NCBI RefSeq assembly: GCF_003353065.1
Contig: NZ_CP027806.1
Location: forward strand, 434,001 to 498,000
DNA: 64,000 nt
Source of the DNA: Cyclonatronum proteinivorum
GTDB lineage: Bacteria; Bacteroidota; Rhodothermia; Balneolales; Cyclonatronaceae
Reading direction: 5' to 3'
Shown: positions 7,983-18,341 of the stretch, in pieces
Numbering within the stretch: position 1 is the stretch's first letter
Layout of the letters: the number at the start of each line of letters is the position of its first letter
Program-made: the position numbers and the translations under genes
The notes under the pieces: generated by a model
What the model was told of the DNA's origin: nothing
Database searches by the model: none
What the model saw: the letters and a program-made list of their open reading frames with translations, nothing else

Positions 7983-8915
7983 ATGAAATCCAACTCTTCG
8001 AATCAATTTTGGGACGAGCACCGGTGGGAAACCCACATTAATGAAGCGGAACAGAAGAGTGAAGAAATCCGGCACTTTTTAGATAAAACCTTCGGCAATG
8101 AAGGCCCGAGATGGATCAAAATCCTTCAGGAATCCGAATCAGAGCACGACGCACTCGACACCTATATAGAAGAAGAACTCCTGCTCGATGAAGCCTATCT
8201 GCCCGACGATGACGACGATTGGGATCTCGATGACTTCGATGATGACGATGACGATTTCTTTGCCAAATACATGGATCAGTTTTCTCATGATGAGAACCTG
8301 ACCGATGTTCCGCATGAAGGAATAAACGCCGATGAAACTTCTCCAAAAGCTGAGTCAGAAGACGCTGATGATTCGGATCCGTTTGGCTTTCCGCTCAATC
8401 AAGCGGATGACGAGCTTGACGATACCCTCGGGGAAGTGGATGATTTTGATGATATGGATGAAGGGGATGAGTGGAAGCTGCTCAGCAATGATTACACCAT
8501 GAGCGACTTCGGCTCGCTTGAAAACCTCGATGTGTACAACAGGGCACACGATTTTGGCGCGCACATGCTTGTCCGATCCGCCCACCTCAGCTTTGAATCT
8601 CCGGAAGATCAGCAACTCTACAACAGTTTTATTGCTGATGTGCTGCAGGTAAGCGCTAAAATTGCTTCAGGCTACGCGCTTGGTTTTTATGATGATATGA
8701 TTGGCGGAAATATCGCTTTTTGCAAAAAAGCACTTCAGGCTGCGAACCGGGCACTTTCATCCCTGCAAACCATCAAAGAAAAGAACCTTGTGTTTGGAGA
8801 TGTTGAATACAGACAGCTTCACTGCGATCTGTTTGAAATCCGTAACGATCTTGGCATTTACATTCAGGAACTGCGGGATATGTTCGAAAGCTATTCCGAC
8901 ATCCCGCCTTTCTGA
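7983..8915 (+). CDS. Highly acidic protein of unknown function
   Basis: I do not recognise this 310-residue protein. Residues 1-60 are helical and charged; 75-91 is almost all Asp (DDDDDW..DDFDDDDDD); 100-165 is a disordered Asp/Glu/Ser region; 190-310 looks like a compact helical domain (FIADVLQVSAKIASGYALGF, then three more helices) that could be a helical bundle. There is no signal peptide or membrane segment, so it is probably cytosolic. It stands alone, 128 bp after the phosphorylase gene and before a strong bidirectional terminator. The composition could reflect binding to a basic partner or to metal, which is inference. Confidence 0.72.
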   Translation: MKSNSSNQFWDEHRWETHINEAEQKSEEIRHFLDKTFGNEGPRWIKILQESESEHDALDTYIEEELLLDEAYLPDDDDDWDLDDFDDDDDDFFAKYMDQFSHDENLTDVPHEGINADETSPKAESEDADDSDPFGFPLNQADDELDDTLGEVDDFDDMDEGDEWKLLSNDYTMSDFGSLENLDVYNRAHDFGAHMLVRSAHLSFESPEDQQLYNSFIADVLQVSAKIASGYALGFYDDMIGGNIAFCKKALQAANRALSSLQTIKEKNLVFGDVEYRQLHCDLFEIRNDLGIYIQELRDMFESYSDIPPF

Positions 8916-8970
8916 GTAAAAAATGACTGCCCGGCAAAAAACACCAACTTTTTGCCTCCTGCTCTAAAAA

Positions 8971-9017
8971 AGAGAAGCGTTCAAAAGCAAATACTGTTTT
9001 GAGCGCTTCTCTTTTTT
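8971..9017. terminator. Bidirectional terminator between convergent genes
   Basis: A 16-bp stem with one G-T mismatch (AGAGAAGCGTTCAAAA / TTTTGAGCGCTTCTCT) has A-rich sequence on the left and T7 on the right. It can end transcription of both the acidic-protein gene and the convergent isoaspartyl peptidase gene. Confidence 0.85.
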
Positions 9018-9046
9018 TATGTTTTGTTTTTGGATTGCTTCTGTCC

Positions 9047-10120
9047 TTACTGCCGTCCTTCAATTTCGTTTTCATCCCAAATAGCAACCTCAAAACGGCC
9101 TGAAGCGTCTGCCGCTGCCCGAAACATTCCCCGGCTGTTAAACACCATCGCAATTTCACCGGTATGACTTACGCCTATAATGCCGCCATCGCCCTGCTGT
9201 AACTTTTCGTGAATTACGATGGAAGCCGCTTCATTCAGGGAAGCGTTTGTGTACTCCATGATGGCGCAAATGTGAAAAGCAACGGCATGGCGGATAAACT
9301 CCTCACCGGTTCCGGTTGATGAAATAGCGCAGGTTTCATTGTTGGCGTAGGTCCCTGCACCGGCAATCGGTGAATCCCCGACCCGGCCAAATCGCTTATT
9401 GGTCATTCCCCCAGTTGAAGTACCTGCCGCAAGATTTCCGTTTTGATCAAGAACCGCAACGCCGACGGTTCCGTATTTCTGATCGTCAATATCCTGATGG
9501 GGATTAAAGGACTGCTGCGACTCATCGTGATCCAGGGTCACTTCGTCACGCTCCCGTGCACGGATAAGCTGCTGATGACGGCGCTCGGTGTAGAACCAGG
9601 AGGGATCGACCCGCTCAACCTCCATTTGGTCCGCAAAACGCTCTGCACCCTCGGCTGCAAAAAGCACGTGCCGGGAGTTTTCCATCACCATGCGGGCAAG
9701 GCTTATGGGGTTTTTGACTGTTGTGACACCCGCAACTGCGCCTGTTGCCAGGGTGCGGCCATCCATAATAGAAGCGTCTAGCTCAAAGGTTTCGGCATTG
9801 GTCATCACCGCGCCCCGTCCCGCATTGAACAGGGGGTTGTCTTCCAATAGTCTTACGACTTCTTCGACCACATCAAGGGCTTCCGCGCCGTCATGCAGCA
9901 TGGCACGACCCAGCTCGAGTGCTTCCTCAAGGCTGTCGACATACTCTTGTTTGACGTCGGGGTCAATATCGCGGGAAATGACGCCTGCGCCGCCGTGCAG
10001 GGCAATGGCATAGGCCGGACGCTCGCCCGGTACCGTGTCAGCGGCAGATGTGTTTTCATCCGTACAGGAAGTGAGCATAAGAAACAGGAATGCTGTGGTC
10101 AGGGCGTAGACAAAATTCAT
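9047..10120 (-). CDS. Lipoprotein isoaspartyl peptidase / L-asparaginase (Ntn hydrolase)
   Basis: The 357-residue protein has a lipoprotein signal with lipobox LTSC (Cys19), so it should be a membrane-anchored periplasmic or surface enzyme. The N-terminal part carries ALHGGAG (40-46) and NAGRGAVM (99-106). The autocleavage site is YGTVG, with the nucleophile Thr218, followed by GNLAAGTSTGG and GDSPIAGAGTYA. The family cleaves itself to alpha and beta subunits and hydrolyses isoaspartyl dipeptides or asparagine. About 20 residues before Thr218 are a low-complexity linker, as usual. Secreted plant-type asparaginases with lipoprotein signals occur in Bacteroidota and may serve peptide scavenging. 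Confidence 0.9.
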   Translation of the reverse strand: MNFVYALTTAFLFLMLTSCTDENTSAADTVPGERPAYAIALHGGAGVISRDIDPDVKQEYVDSLEEALELGRAMLHDGAEALDVVEEVVRLLEDNPLFNAGRGAVMTNAETFELDASIMDGRTLATGAVAGVTTVKNPISLARMVMENSRHVLFAAEGAERFADQMEVERVDPSWFYTERRHQQLIRARERDEVTLDHDESQQSFNPHQDIDDQKYGTVGVAVLDQNGNLAAGTSTGGMTNKRFGRVGDSPIAGAGTYANNETCAISSTGTGEEFIRHAVAFHICAIMEYTNASLNEAASIVIHEKLQQGDGGIIGVSHTGEIAMVFNSRGMFRAAADASGRFEVAIWDENEIEGRQ

Positions 10121-10154
10121 GGTCGCAGAAGTTGATAATCTGTTGAGAGTTTAG

Positions 10155-10380
10155 TCCGCATTATTCGCCAAGAAATTTTCTTGCTGGCAAGGCGAAGCTG
10201 AAAACTCAGCGGAAGGGTACCCAGGTATCCTGAGCATGAGTTTTCAGCTTCAACGTAGCCAACGGGGAAATTTTGCAGTCTTTATACTGCACTCAAATTT
10301 AGGCTACCTGTGTTTCTCGGTAAGCCAAATTTAAACATGCATTTAGGATATATTCTATGTTTAATTGTGAATAATGCGGA
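10155..10380. repeat. 226-bp structured repeat, copy 1
   Basis: The ends are inverted: TCCGCATTATTC on the left and GAATAATGCGGA on the right. Inside, GAAGCTGAAAACTCA pairs with TGAGTTTTCAGCTTC around 10190-10255, nested within GAAATTT..GCTGG type arms. Two further copies lie at 32660-32885 and 34568-34823 in the same orientation. There is no open frame. It sits in the 470-bp gap between the isoaspartyl peptidase and CotH genes; I see nothing else in that gap. Confidence 0.85.
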
Positions 10381-10592
10381 TAGTTCATAGCTGCGGAATA
10401 TCCCTTATTCGGGCTGTTTTTCCAAATCCCGCTCTAAAAAGAATTCAGCTGTATGTTTCAACAGACTCATCAACCTGTTATCAGAATGGCTTTTCAAGCC
10501 GTCGAAAGTTTTTTCCCTGACACGCAAATCATGTGGAAATCAACTAAATCAGCACCATTTCCGGAGAAAAATCTTCGGGTACAGGTAACGGA

Positions 10593-13500
10593 CTATTTCA
10601 CCAACAGCATTTTCTTGACCTGAACAAAGCTGCCCGTTTCAATCCGGTACAGATACACTCCGCTTGCAATCGGAAAATTGCGCGAGTCAAAAACAACTGT
10701 GTGTGTGCCTGCACTTTGAACACCGTTTTGCAGGGTTGTAACCAGCTGACCATTTACGCTGAAAACATCAAGCCGTACGTGAACAGACTCCGGAAGGGTA
10801 TATGAAATCTGTGTGGAAGGATTGAAGGGATTGGGATAGTTCTGATTCAGTATGAATTCGGCCGCAGCTTCACCGGGTTCAGATGGCACATCTACAGGTG
10901 ACAGGAAATCCAGCAAAATCGGGAACGTAAGCCCCCCTACAGGGTTGGCCGTCGGCACGCCCTCGCCCCAGCTGCCGTCTTCACTTTGTTTGGTTTCGAT
11001 GATCAGTCCGTCTGCAAGCGTACGCTCTTCAATTCTGCGAATACCGGAAGGAAAATCATTGGGTATCATCGCAGCCCATCCTCCTTCTGTTTCCTCGACC
11101 CATTCCCGGAAAAAGGAAGCATAGCGCTCATCAAACTGTACGCCCGTCTGCTGCACAAAGGTAGCGTAAACCGGGCGTTCAGCGCCGGCTTCGTCGGCAT
11201 ACAGAACGATGAAATTGCCCGGGTCAGCCTCCGAAAAAGCTGCAACGCCGGTAGCCTGACCGGTTAATTCGCCAAAATCAAGAACCTGAAATTCAGAGAA
11301 CGTGTCAATTACGTGATGAATAGTGCTGCCGTTCTGCCCGTCGTTGAGCAAAAGCCTGATCCGCAGGAAATTGCCCGGGGTGAACCGCTCATTTCCGCTT
11401 GGCTCGGTAATAAACCAGCCTTCAAAAACGCCCGCTTCGTCTGTGCTCAGGGTGAAATGACCGCTCTCAAATGCCGAAGGGCTGAAGTCCGGGCTATCGG
11501 TTGTTCGAATAAAGGAAGCCGCCTCATTTCCGGCAAAAATCATATTGCCGGCGCCATCCTGCTCAAAACCATCGCTTTCCTCAATAACCCGGTTGGCGAA
11601 ACGGTAGGTCGTATCCGGCAGCAAGCCCTCCAGGCGCAGGCGGTAGGCGACGGGAATGCGGTCGTTATTTTCAGGCTGTGCACCCTGCACGATTGCAGGC
11701 ATAATGATTTCAGTGAGTGCAACAACCCGGATGGGGTCGCTCACAACTGTTTCCGAATGGGCTTCGGCCTGAATCCGGTAGGTTCCTGCAGCTGAGAAGA
11801 CAAGGTCTGAAAACACGGCCTGTCCGGCGGAAGCCGTCACCGTTAAGGTGCCATTGAGAGTACCCGGCCCCTCTGCGAGACTAAGCGTGACTTCCCCGTT
11901 AAAGCCGGTATCTGTATGGCCTGCACCATCGGTGACGATGACTTGAAATGGCTGTAAAGTAGTGCCTGCCTGCGCTGTTTGGCGAAGCTGCACAAACTGC
12001 AGCGGCTCGGGTACTTCAAAAGGTTCAGCTGAAATTTTTATATCTGTAAGGCGCAGCTTACTTCTCTGTCCGCTTTCATTGTCGAGTCGAACGCCGGTGT
12101 AATAGTACACCCATCGCAGTTCTGCATAGCTGCGGTTAAGCATGGCTTGCGGCAGTGCAACCGGCCCGACAAAGGAGCTGTGACCCGCTATGCTATTGCG
12201 CTCATACTGTACCGGCTGACCGCTGCTGTCTGTCACATCTTCAAAAGCGTCATTGGGGTTGATACGATACTGCAGGCGGATGTTGTAAACCCTTGAGTTT
12301 GGCAATACCGTGCCGCCGCGCCAGCCGGCATACAGCTGAGTGATCCCCTCCGTATTGAGTGCGAGTACGGCCGTTCCAAGCCAGCCCCCCCCGTTCTCCT
12401 GTGCGTTGGCTGTATTGATGAAACCAATGCCATCATCCCCCAGTCCGTTTATACGGCTCCGGCTGCTGAGATCGTAAGGAAGCACCCAGGGCTGCTCAAA
12501 AACGGAAGTGAGATCAGGGTCAGATGAATCGGTCTGATAGAATATCATGTGCGGGGGGTAGCTACCTGCCGGTGTACTTGCTTCCCAGCTGCTGAAGGTG
12601 TAATCGCCTTGCGCCATTACCCAGGGTTCGATCGGCGGATCCGTGACATCATCGTCCTGCGGCGCAAAAACAGCGGTTACGCTTGTTGCCTGTTGAGGCG
12701 AAACGGTGATGACAGCTTCCGTTGAGGAAACGCTTCCAGTCCACTCCGAAAAGACATAACCTGTGCGGGCTTCCGCTTCGAGCGTTACCGCAATTCCTGT
12801 GAAATAGGTGCCGGTCCAGGGGTATGGCTGTGCGGTAATACCGGGCGTGCCTTGCCGGATTTCCGTGCGGTTGATCCGAATGAAGCCATGCGCAGGATCG
12901 CTCACATCAAGGGTAATCTGAGCCGGTGCCGAAGAAAGGTTGAATTGCTGACGAATATGCTGCCGCATAAATGCAGGACGCTCCACTGCAAAGTCGCGCA
13001 TGATCTGCACGTTTTGCTGCCAGCTGCTAACCGAAACAGGTCTTCGCCAGCGGTTGATATGTTCCTGCATTTCAGGCAGGTAGATGGCTTCGAGCGAATC
13101 GAGCCGTGCGGCTACGTATTCCGGATGAAAGGCGGTGTTGAGTAAGTCAGCCGCTCTGTTGATAAAAGCATTTCGATAGTCCGGATTTTGCAGCAATCGA
13201 CGGGGGATAAAGGTTGACCAGTCGGGATTTGGCCAGCCGGGTCCGTTTTCCTGTAAAGCAAAAGCCAGGGTATTGTGTGCTGCGCCTTCCTGATGGCCGG
13301 TTACATAGTCGAAATCCAGACCAAAGCCGAAGTCGGTATCAAACATCATCCAGCGCCAGCGACCATCTGAACCGGGTACGCCATCCGGCAGCGTAGGGTC
13401 GGTGCCCCGCCAGTACTGTTTGTTGTTTCCCGGCCAGTCCGTATTCCGGAAATAGACCTGCGCGAGGAAATAATCGGCGAAATTTTCCACATCCATGCGG

Positions 13501-14687
13501 TTGCGCAGTTCGTCAAAATTGGTGTTGCTCACCACGCCGGGATTATTGAGAAACGACCGCATTTGGTTGTAGTGCGTCAGCCCTTCAGGGTTTCCATCGT
13601 CAAAAACGCCATTGTTTTCAGCAATGGTGTAGCTTTCCTCATTATCCGGATCCGTATCGTGATGGGTTTGCAGGTAGCGCACATCCAGCCGGTCGCGCAT
13701 GTTATGCACCCCCCAGTATTCGCCGTTGATGAACACAATCGCGGGGCGGGAGTGCTGCATATCGACTTCCATCCCTCTCATCAAAGACTGCATGAAGCTG
13801 TCCCGGAAAATAGTCCGGTCCCAGTCGTTGCCGCTGTTGCGCAGAATCAGGCGCTTAAACTGCCCGATGGGCTTATCCGGAAAAATCTGATGGCTGATCC
13901 ATGAGGTGCCGTAGTCTGAACGGGCGTACAGCCTGAGCGATTTACGGGGACGATTGCGGCTTGTACCGCCATGAATGCGCACCCCTATACCCTGTGAAAA
14001 GGCAAGGGAACCATCATTCTCAAAAAACTCAATCCATGCGGGCCGCTCCCACTCGCGGCCTCTTTGATTGTAATTGAGATTGTTACCCGGCACATAAATC
14101 CCAATGTCATCATCAAAAAAATTATCCCGGTTGGTTGTGATAGAGATCACAGGCAAACTGTAGCGGCTTTCCCCCGCTTCATCCACCAAAAAACTCCCGG
14201 TAATAATTTCACTTGGCGCCATGCCGGGCACAAAGGCACGGGCGCGAATGGTGTGGATTTTGAAGACTTCTCCGAGAGGCGGCTGCCAGGCTTCGTTGTA
14301 GGGATCCTGACCCGGGTTGATGGCATTGGTCGGGATCATCGAGATGTCGTTGGGCTCACCGGCTCTGGAGTCGAGCACAACAGGCGCTGAAAAAACGGCA
14401 CTGTTTTCATCGGGCTCACTGCCGTCCGTAGTGTAGCGGATAACCGCCTGCCCCCCGGCAGAAATAAACAGCGTGACCGGTTCGGTATAAAAACCGGGCG
14501 CAAGGTTAAATTGTGGTGTCGGTGCTACGGCTTGCTGTTTTGGGTCAGCTGCAGCACTTTCGTGCTGTGCAGGGACTTCTGAAACAGAATTTACCTGACC
14601 CAGTGCGGGCGACAGATTCCATCCACAGATAAACAGCGCAAGTATTACCGCAACCAAGGCTAGTTGTACGTAATCTCGACGGGGCAT
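10593..14687 (-). CDS. Secreted CotH-kinase-family protein with T9SS sorting domain
   Basis: The 1364-residue protein has a signal peptide (~8-31), a chitobiase-like beta domain (60-150, with IRYTTDGSEPD), then a CotH domain (~170-600) recognised by GVRIHGGTSRNRPRKSLRLYA, a NGEYWGVHNMRDRLD segment and WRWMMFDTDFGFG. A repeat of the InlB/Listeria type (GYVFSEWTGSV, ~690) and Ig-like domains follow. The end, NQNYPNPFNPSTQISY through VKKMLLVK, is a type A T9SS sorting domain, so it is exported by type IX secretion and fixed to or released at the surface. CotH proteins phosphorylate spore-coat proteins in Bacillus; in surface proteins of this group the role is unknown. The ATG at 14687 gives the signal peptide. 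Confidence 0.9.
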   Translation of the reverse strand: MPRRDYVQLALVAVILALFICGWNLSPALGQVNSVSEVPAQHESAAADPKQQAVAPTPQFNLAPGFYTEPVTLFISAGGQAVIRYTTDGSEPDENSAVFSAPVVLDSRAGEPNDISMIPTNAINPGQDPYNEAWQPPLGEVFKIHTIRARAFVPGMAPSEIITGSFLVDEAGESRYSLPVISITTNRDNFFDDDIGIYVPGNNLNYNQRGREWERPAWIEFFENDGSLAFSQGIGVRIHGGTSRNRPRKSLRLYARSDYGTSWISHQIFPDKPIGQFKRLILRNSGNDWDRTIFRDSFMQSLMRGMEVDMQHSRPAIVFINGEYWGVHNMRDRLDVRYLQTHHDTDPDNEESYTIAENNGVFDDGNPEGLTHYNQMRSFLNNPGVVSNTNFDELRNRMDVENFADYFLAQVYFRNTDWPGNNKQYWRGTDPTLPDGVPGSDGRWRWMMFDTDFGFGLDFDYVTGHQEGAAHNTLAFALQENGPGWPNPDWSTFIPRRLLQNPDYRNAFINRAADLLNTAFHPEYVAARLDSLEAIYLPEMQEHINRWRRPVSVSSWQQNVQIMRDFAVERPAFMRQHIRQQFNLSSAPAQITLDVSDPAHGFIRINRTEIRQGTPGITAQPYPWTGTYFTGIAVTLEAEARTGYVFSEWTGSVSSTEAVITVSPQQATSVTAVFAPQDDDVTDPPIEPWVMAQGDYTFSSWEASTPAGSYPPHMIFYQTDSSDPDLTSVFEQPWVLPYDLSSRSRINGLGDDGIGFINTANAQENGGGWLGTAVLALNTEGITQLYAGWRGGTVLPNSRVYNIRLQYRINPNDAFEDVTDSSGQPVQYERNSIAGHSSFVGPVALPQAMLNRSYAELRWVYYYTGVRLDNESGQRSKLRLTDIKISAEPFEVPEPLQFVQLRQTAQAGTTLQPFQVIVTDGAGHTDTGFNGEVTLSLAEGPGTLNGTLTVTASAGQAVFSDLVFSAAGTYRIQAEAHSETVVSDPIRVVALTEIIMPAIVQGAQPENNDRIPVAYRLRLEGLLPDTTYRFANRVIEESDGFEQDGAGNMIFAGNEAASFIRTTDSPDFSPSAFESGHFTLSTDEAGVFEGWFITEPSGNERFTPGNFLRIRLLLNDGQNGSTIHHVIDTFSEFQVLDFGELTGQATGVAAFSEADPGNFIVLYADEAGAERPVYATFVQQTGVQFDERYASFFREWVEETEGGWAAMIPNDFPSGIRRIEERTLADGLIIETKQSEDGSWGEGVPTANPVGGLTFPILLDFLSPVDVPSEPGEAAAEFILNQNYPNPFNPSTQISYTLPESVHVRLDVFSVNGQLVTTLQNGVQSAGTHTVVFDSRNFPIASGVYLYRIETGSFVQVKKMLLVK

Positions 14688-14840
14688 TTTAAGAGGAGGG
14701 CTGTAACGATTTTCCGATAGAAAATGGTTTTTGTGTATAAAGGAAGTATTTGATTTTATGCTGCATTTTACTCAATTGGCATAATAATAAATTAATGCAA
14801 TTAAGCAACCGTTTTTTACCGGATTAAGCGCTTTTTCTGC

Positions 14841-14875
14841 AAAAAAAAAGGCGGCACTCCCGAAAGAATGCCGCC
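14841..14875 (-). terminator. Terminator of glutamine synthetase III gene
   Basis: The stem GGCGGCA / TGCCGCC (14850-14875) is preceded on the plus strand by A9, which is a U tract on the minus-strand transcript. It lies just after the glutamine synthetase stop codon. Confidence 0.82.
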
Positions 14876-14896
14876 CTAAAATAATTCAGCTGCAAC

Positions 14897-17077
14897 CTAC
14901 TTGATAAAGAGCATGTCTTTGTAGGTAGGCATTGGCCAGTAATCGTCTGCAACGTAGCGCTCCAGACGATCTGCAATTTCTCTTACTTTGTTCATTGCAG
15001 GAATGACGTTGGTACGCATGTGCTCGGCTTTCTCATGTTCCGTGTCGCCGCCCAGCTCTGCATTTTGGGCAATGAGGGCTCCGTTGGCTTCAATGAGGGC
15101 GTCAAGCTCACTGGCGAGATGATCCGCCACGCGCTTGGTCCCTGCGATAGCAAATCCGAGCTTGTCACCACGATCAAGCGTAGCTGCGAGCTCATTGAGG
15201 TAGCGAATTACCGATGGGATAATCATGGTCTGAACCATAGACGCGGTGGTTTCGCCTTCAATGTTGATACCTTTGAAATACTGATCTACAAAGATTTCAA
15301 AACGGGATTCCAGCTCTGCCTTGCTGAGTACGCTGTATTTCTCGAAAAGCGCAGCATTGTCGTCGCTCTTCAGGTATGGCAGGGCGTCCATGGTGGTTTT
15401 CAGGTTCAGCAATCCGCGCTTGGCTGCTTCTTCCTGCCACTCATCAGAGTAGCCGTCGCCATTAAAGAGGATGGGGTAGTGTGCGTTGGTAACCTGTGTA
15501 AGTACTGTTTTGAGAGCTGTTTCGAAGTCTGCGCTCTTAAGCTGCTCATCAAGTAAGTCACACATGTGGTCGATAGCTTCCGACATGATGGTATTCAGCA
15601 CGGTAACCGGGAGGGAAACGGACTGCGCAGAACCAACCGCGCGGAACTCAAACTTGTTGCCGGTGAAGGCAAAGGGGGATGTTCTGTTCCGGTCGCCCGC
15701 GTGCTTCGGAAGCGCCGGAAGTACCGGTGTTCCCAAACCAAGCAAGCCGCCTTTCTTAGAAGACTTCAGGTCGCCTGACTTAATCTGAGCGTAGATGTCG
15801 TCAAGCTGATCGCCGAGGAAGATGGAGATGATCGCTGGCGGCGCTTCATTGGCACCGAGACGGTGATCATTGCCGGCTGAAGCAATTACGGCGCGCAACA
15901 GATCCTGATGTTTATGCACAGCTGAAATAACAGCGGTACAGAAGAACAGGAACAGCATGTTGGAATGCGGGTCGTTGCCCGGCTCCATCAGGTTCATTCC
16001 ATCGGAAGTGCTTACGGACCAGTTGGTATGCTTGCCACTACCGTTGAGGCCTGCGAAAGGCTTCTCGTGCATAATACAGACCAGGTCGTATTTGCGGGCC
16101 ACTTTCCGGAGCACAATCATCATCAGCTGCTGATGATCGGCTGCAACATTGGAAGTTTCGAAGATCGGTGCGATTTCGTACTGTCCCGGCGCAACTTCAT
16201 TGTGACGCGTTTTAACAGGCACACCCAGGCGGTAAAGTTCTTTCTCCACATCAAGCATGTAGGAAAGCACGCGGTCCTGAATAGAGCCAAAATAGTGATC
16301 GTCCAGCTCCTGACCTTTCGGCGGAACCGCGCCAAACAGAGAACGACCGGCCATCACGAGATCCGGGCGGCGATAGAAAAATTCTTTGTCAATCAGGAAG
16401 TACTCCTGCTCAGCGCCCACGGTTGAAACAACACGGGTTGCATCAACATCGAAGTATTTGAGGGCGCGGAGTCCGGCTTTATTGAGTGCTTCTGCTGAAC
16501 GCAGGAGCGGTGTTTTGTGATCGAGTGCTTCACCTTTCCAGGAAACGAAGGCCGTTGGAATACAAAGCGTCGCACCGTTTTCATTTTCCATGATAAAGGC
16601 AGGGGAAGTCGGATCCCAGGCTGTGTACCCGCGAGCTTCAAAAGTCGGGCGCAGACCGCCGCTCGGGAAGCTTGACGCATCGGGCTCACCCTGAATGAGT
16701 TCTTTGCCGGAAAACTCAGCAACGGCACCGCCGCCCTGATTTGGCGTAATAAAGCTATCATGCTTCTCAGCCGTATGACCTGTAAGCGGCTGGAACCAGT
16801 GCGTGTAGTGCGTAGCGCCGCGCTCAGTTGCCCAGTTTTTCATTACAACCGCTACCGCGTCTGCAACATCGGGATTCAGAGGTGCATTTTCTGTTATGGT
16901 TTTTTTGAGCTCCTTCCAGATTTGCTTGGGAAGGCGGGCCTTCAATTCTGTCAGATGAAGTGCGTTTTCACCGAAAATATGGAGAATATCGAATGACTTA
17001 TCGCCGGGACTCAGAGAGCCGTTACCCGGTGATTTGACGGCAGCAATTGCATCGAATCGTTTGAAAGATTTACTCAT
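14897..17077 (-). CDS. glnN: Glutamine synthetase type III
   Basis: At 726 residues this is the long GSIII form, far longer than GSI or GSII. Visible motifs are [14 protein letters not shown] (217-230), [14 protein letters not shown] (291-304) and [17 protein letters not shown] (338-354), all with catalytic or substrate-binding residues of the family. It makes glutamine from glutamate, ammonia and ATP and is the main ammonia-assimilation enzyme in many Bacteroidota. It is monocistronic: a terminator follows at 14841, and about 340 bp of non-coding DNA precede it, holding an inverted repeat at 17148-17167 that could be an operator. Confidence 0.96.
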   Translation of the reverse strand: MSKSFKRFDAIAAVKSPGNGSLSPGDKSFDILHIFGENALHLTELKARLPKQIWKELKKTITENAPLNPDVADAVAVVMKNWATERGATHYTHWFQPLTGHTAEKHDSFITPNQGGGAVAEFSGKELIQGEPDASSFPSGGLRPTFEARGYTAWDPTSPAFIMENENGATLCIPTAFVSWKGEALDHKTPLLRSAEALNKAGLRALKYFDVDATRVVSTVGAEQEYFLIDKEFFYRRPDLVMAGRSLFGAVPPKGQELDDHYFGSIQDRVLSYMLDVEKELYRLGVPVKTRHNEVAPGQYEIAPIFETSNVAADHQQLMMIVLRKVARKYDLVCIMHEKPFAGLNGSGKHTNWSVSTSDGMNLMEPGNDPHSNMLFLFFCTAVISAVHKHQDLLRAVIASAGNDHRLGANEAPPAIISIFLGDQLDDIYAQIKSGDLKSSKKGGLLGLGTPVLPALPKHAGDRNRTSPFAFTGNKFEFRAVGSAQSVSLPVTVLNTIMSEAIDHMCDLLDEQLKSADFETALKTVLTQVTNAHYPILFNGDGYSDEWQEEAAKRGLLNLKTTMDALPYLKSDDNAALFEKYSVLSKAELESRFEIFVDQYFKGINIEGETTASMVQTMIIPSVIRYLNELAATLDRGDKLGFAIAGTKRVADHLASELDALIEANGALIAQNAELGGDTEHEKAEHMRTNVIPAMNKVREIADRLERYVADDYWPMPTYKDMLFIK

Positions 17078-17147
17078 AATTGGATCTTGGATTAGTTTTG
17101 TGGTGCCGGCTGCGCTTTGCGCCGATCTGATTCGGTGTCAATAATAA

Positions 17148-17167
17148 GGCAATTTTTATTAATTGCC
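17148..17167. promoter_or_regulatory. Inverted repeat upstream of glnN
   Basis: GGCAATT (17148-17154) and AATTGCC (17161-17167) form a perfect 7-bp inverted repeat with a 6-bp AT spacer, 71 bp upstream of the glutamine synthetase start. The form suits a dimeric regulator, but it could also be chance in AT-rich DNA. No known nitrogen-regulator box was recognised. Confidence 0.35.
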
Positions 17168-17420
17168 ATATTTTTTTAAGCCATCCGTAATGACGTCCAA
17201 ACTTTGGCAGGTTGCTATTGGTATTCAAAGCCGAAAAGCGCTTTTTTGGATATAATCGGTTCTGACCCATACCTGACTCTTTCTGGAGAGTTTATAGGTA
17301 AAAGCGGGCCCCTTAAACTAAAAATGCCTCTGCGGCTTTTATTGGAATGATTTTACGGATGAATCAGTATTTTCAGATTCAATCTCTCTGTCTGATTCAA
17401 AACTGTTCAAACCCGACTTT

Positions 17421-18338
17421 GTGACCCTAACTGATTCTGCTCTTCAGCAAACTCCATCGCAGGCTTCCGTCTGGATTTCGGCCATGCGTCCGAAAACTCT
17501 GGCCGCAGCTTTTGTTCCCGTACTCATCGGGGGAAGCCTTGCCTACAGCCACGACAGCTTTCTGGTACTGCCCACCCTTGCAGCCCTGCTTTGTGCTTTC
17601 CTCATACAGATCGGGACCAACTTCGCCAACGATTACTACGACCATAAAAAAGGAGCCGACACCGATAAGCGTATCGGCTTTGTAAGGGCAACATCTGCCG
17701 GACTCATCGCACCCGAAGCCATGCTGCGGGCGACCATCCTCACCATGGCCGCCGCCTTTGTGCTGGGACTCTACCTCGTGTGGCACGGCGGCTGGGTGAT
17801 TCTGCTCATAGGCGTACTCTCTATCATTTTCGGCATTTTATACACAGGCGGCCCCTACCCGCTCGGGTACAATGGCCTTGGCGATGTGTTCGTGTTTCTG
17901 TTTTTTGGCTTCATAGCGGTGATGGGCACCTACTACATCAACACCTTCGAGTGGTCCGCACAGGCTTTTTGGGCATCCATTGCGGCAGGGGCACTTTGCA
18001 CCAACATCCTTGTGGTCAACAACCTGCGCGATGTGGATGAAGACCGGCAAACCGGCAAGCGCACCCTCGGCGTACTCTTCGGCGACAAAGCCCTCAAAAT
18101 CGAATACGGTCTAATGCTTGCCCTCGCCTTTGCCATTCCGCCGCATTTTTTGGTGCAGGAAGGTTTCGGATGGCAAGTACTTCTCCCGATGGTGCTGCTG
18201 CTGCCGGCCGCGGTGCTCTACCGTAACGTGCTCATCGTACCCGACAAGCGTGCCCTGAACAAGACCCTCGAGAACACGGCGCAGTTTATGGCCGCTTTCG
18301 GCATTTTCTTCTCGGTAGGCCTTGTGCTTGGGGCCTGA
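17421..18338 (+). CDS. menA: 1,4-dihydroxy-2-naphthoate polyprenyltransferase
   Basis: The 305-residue membrane protein has about eight transmembrane helices and the two Asp-rich motifs of the UbiA family: TNFANDYYDHKKGADTD (66-82, NDxxD) and NNLRDVDEDRQTGKRTL (~200-216). MenA attaches the polyprenyl chain to DHNA to give demethylmenaquinone, at the inner membrane. The start is GTG at 17421; the ATG 21 codons later would also keep all motifs. It is the first gene of menA-menC-menE; menC begins 3 bp after its stop. Confidence 0.93.
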   Translation: MTLTDSALQQTPSQASVWISAMRPKTLAAAFVPVLIGGSLAYSHDSFLVLPTLAALLCAFLIQIGTNFANDYYDHKKGADTDKRIGFVRATSAGLIAPEAMLRATILTMAAAFVLGLYLVWHGGWVILLIGVLSIIFGILYTGGPYPLGYNGLGDVFVFLFFGFIAVMGTYYINTFEWSAQAFWASIAAGALCTNILVVNNLRDVDEDRQTGKRTLGVLFGDKALKIEYGLMLALAFAIPPHFLVQEGFGWQVLLPMVLLLPAAVLYRNVLIVPDKRALNKTLENTAQFMAAFGIFFSVGLVLGA

Positions 18339-18341
18339 TTT

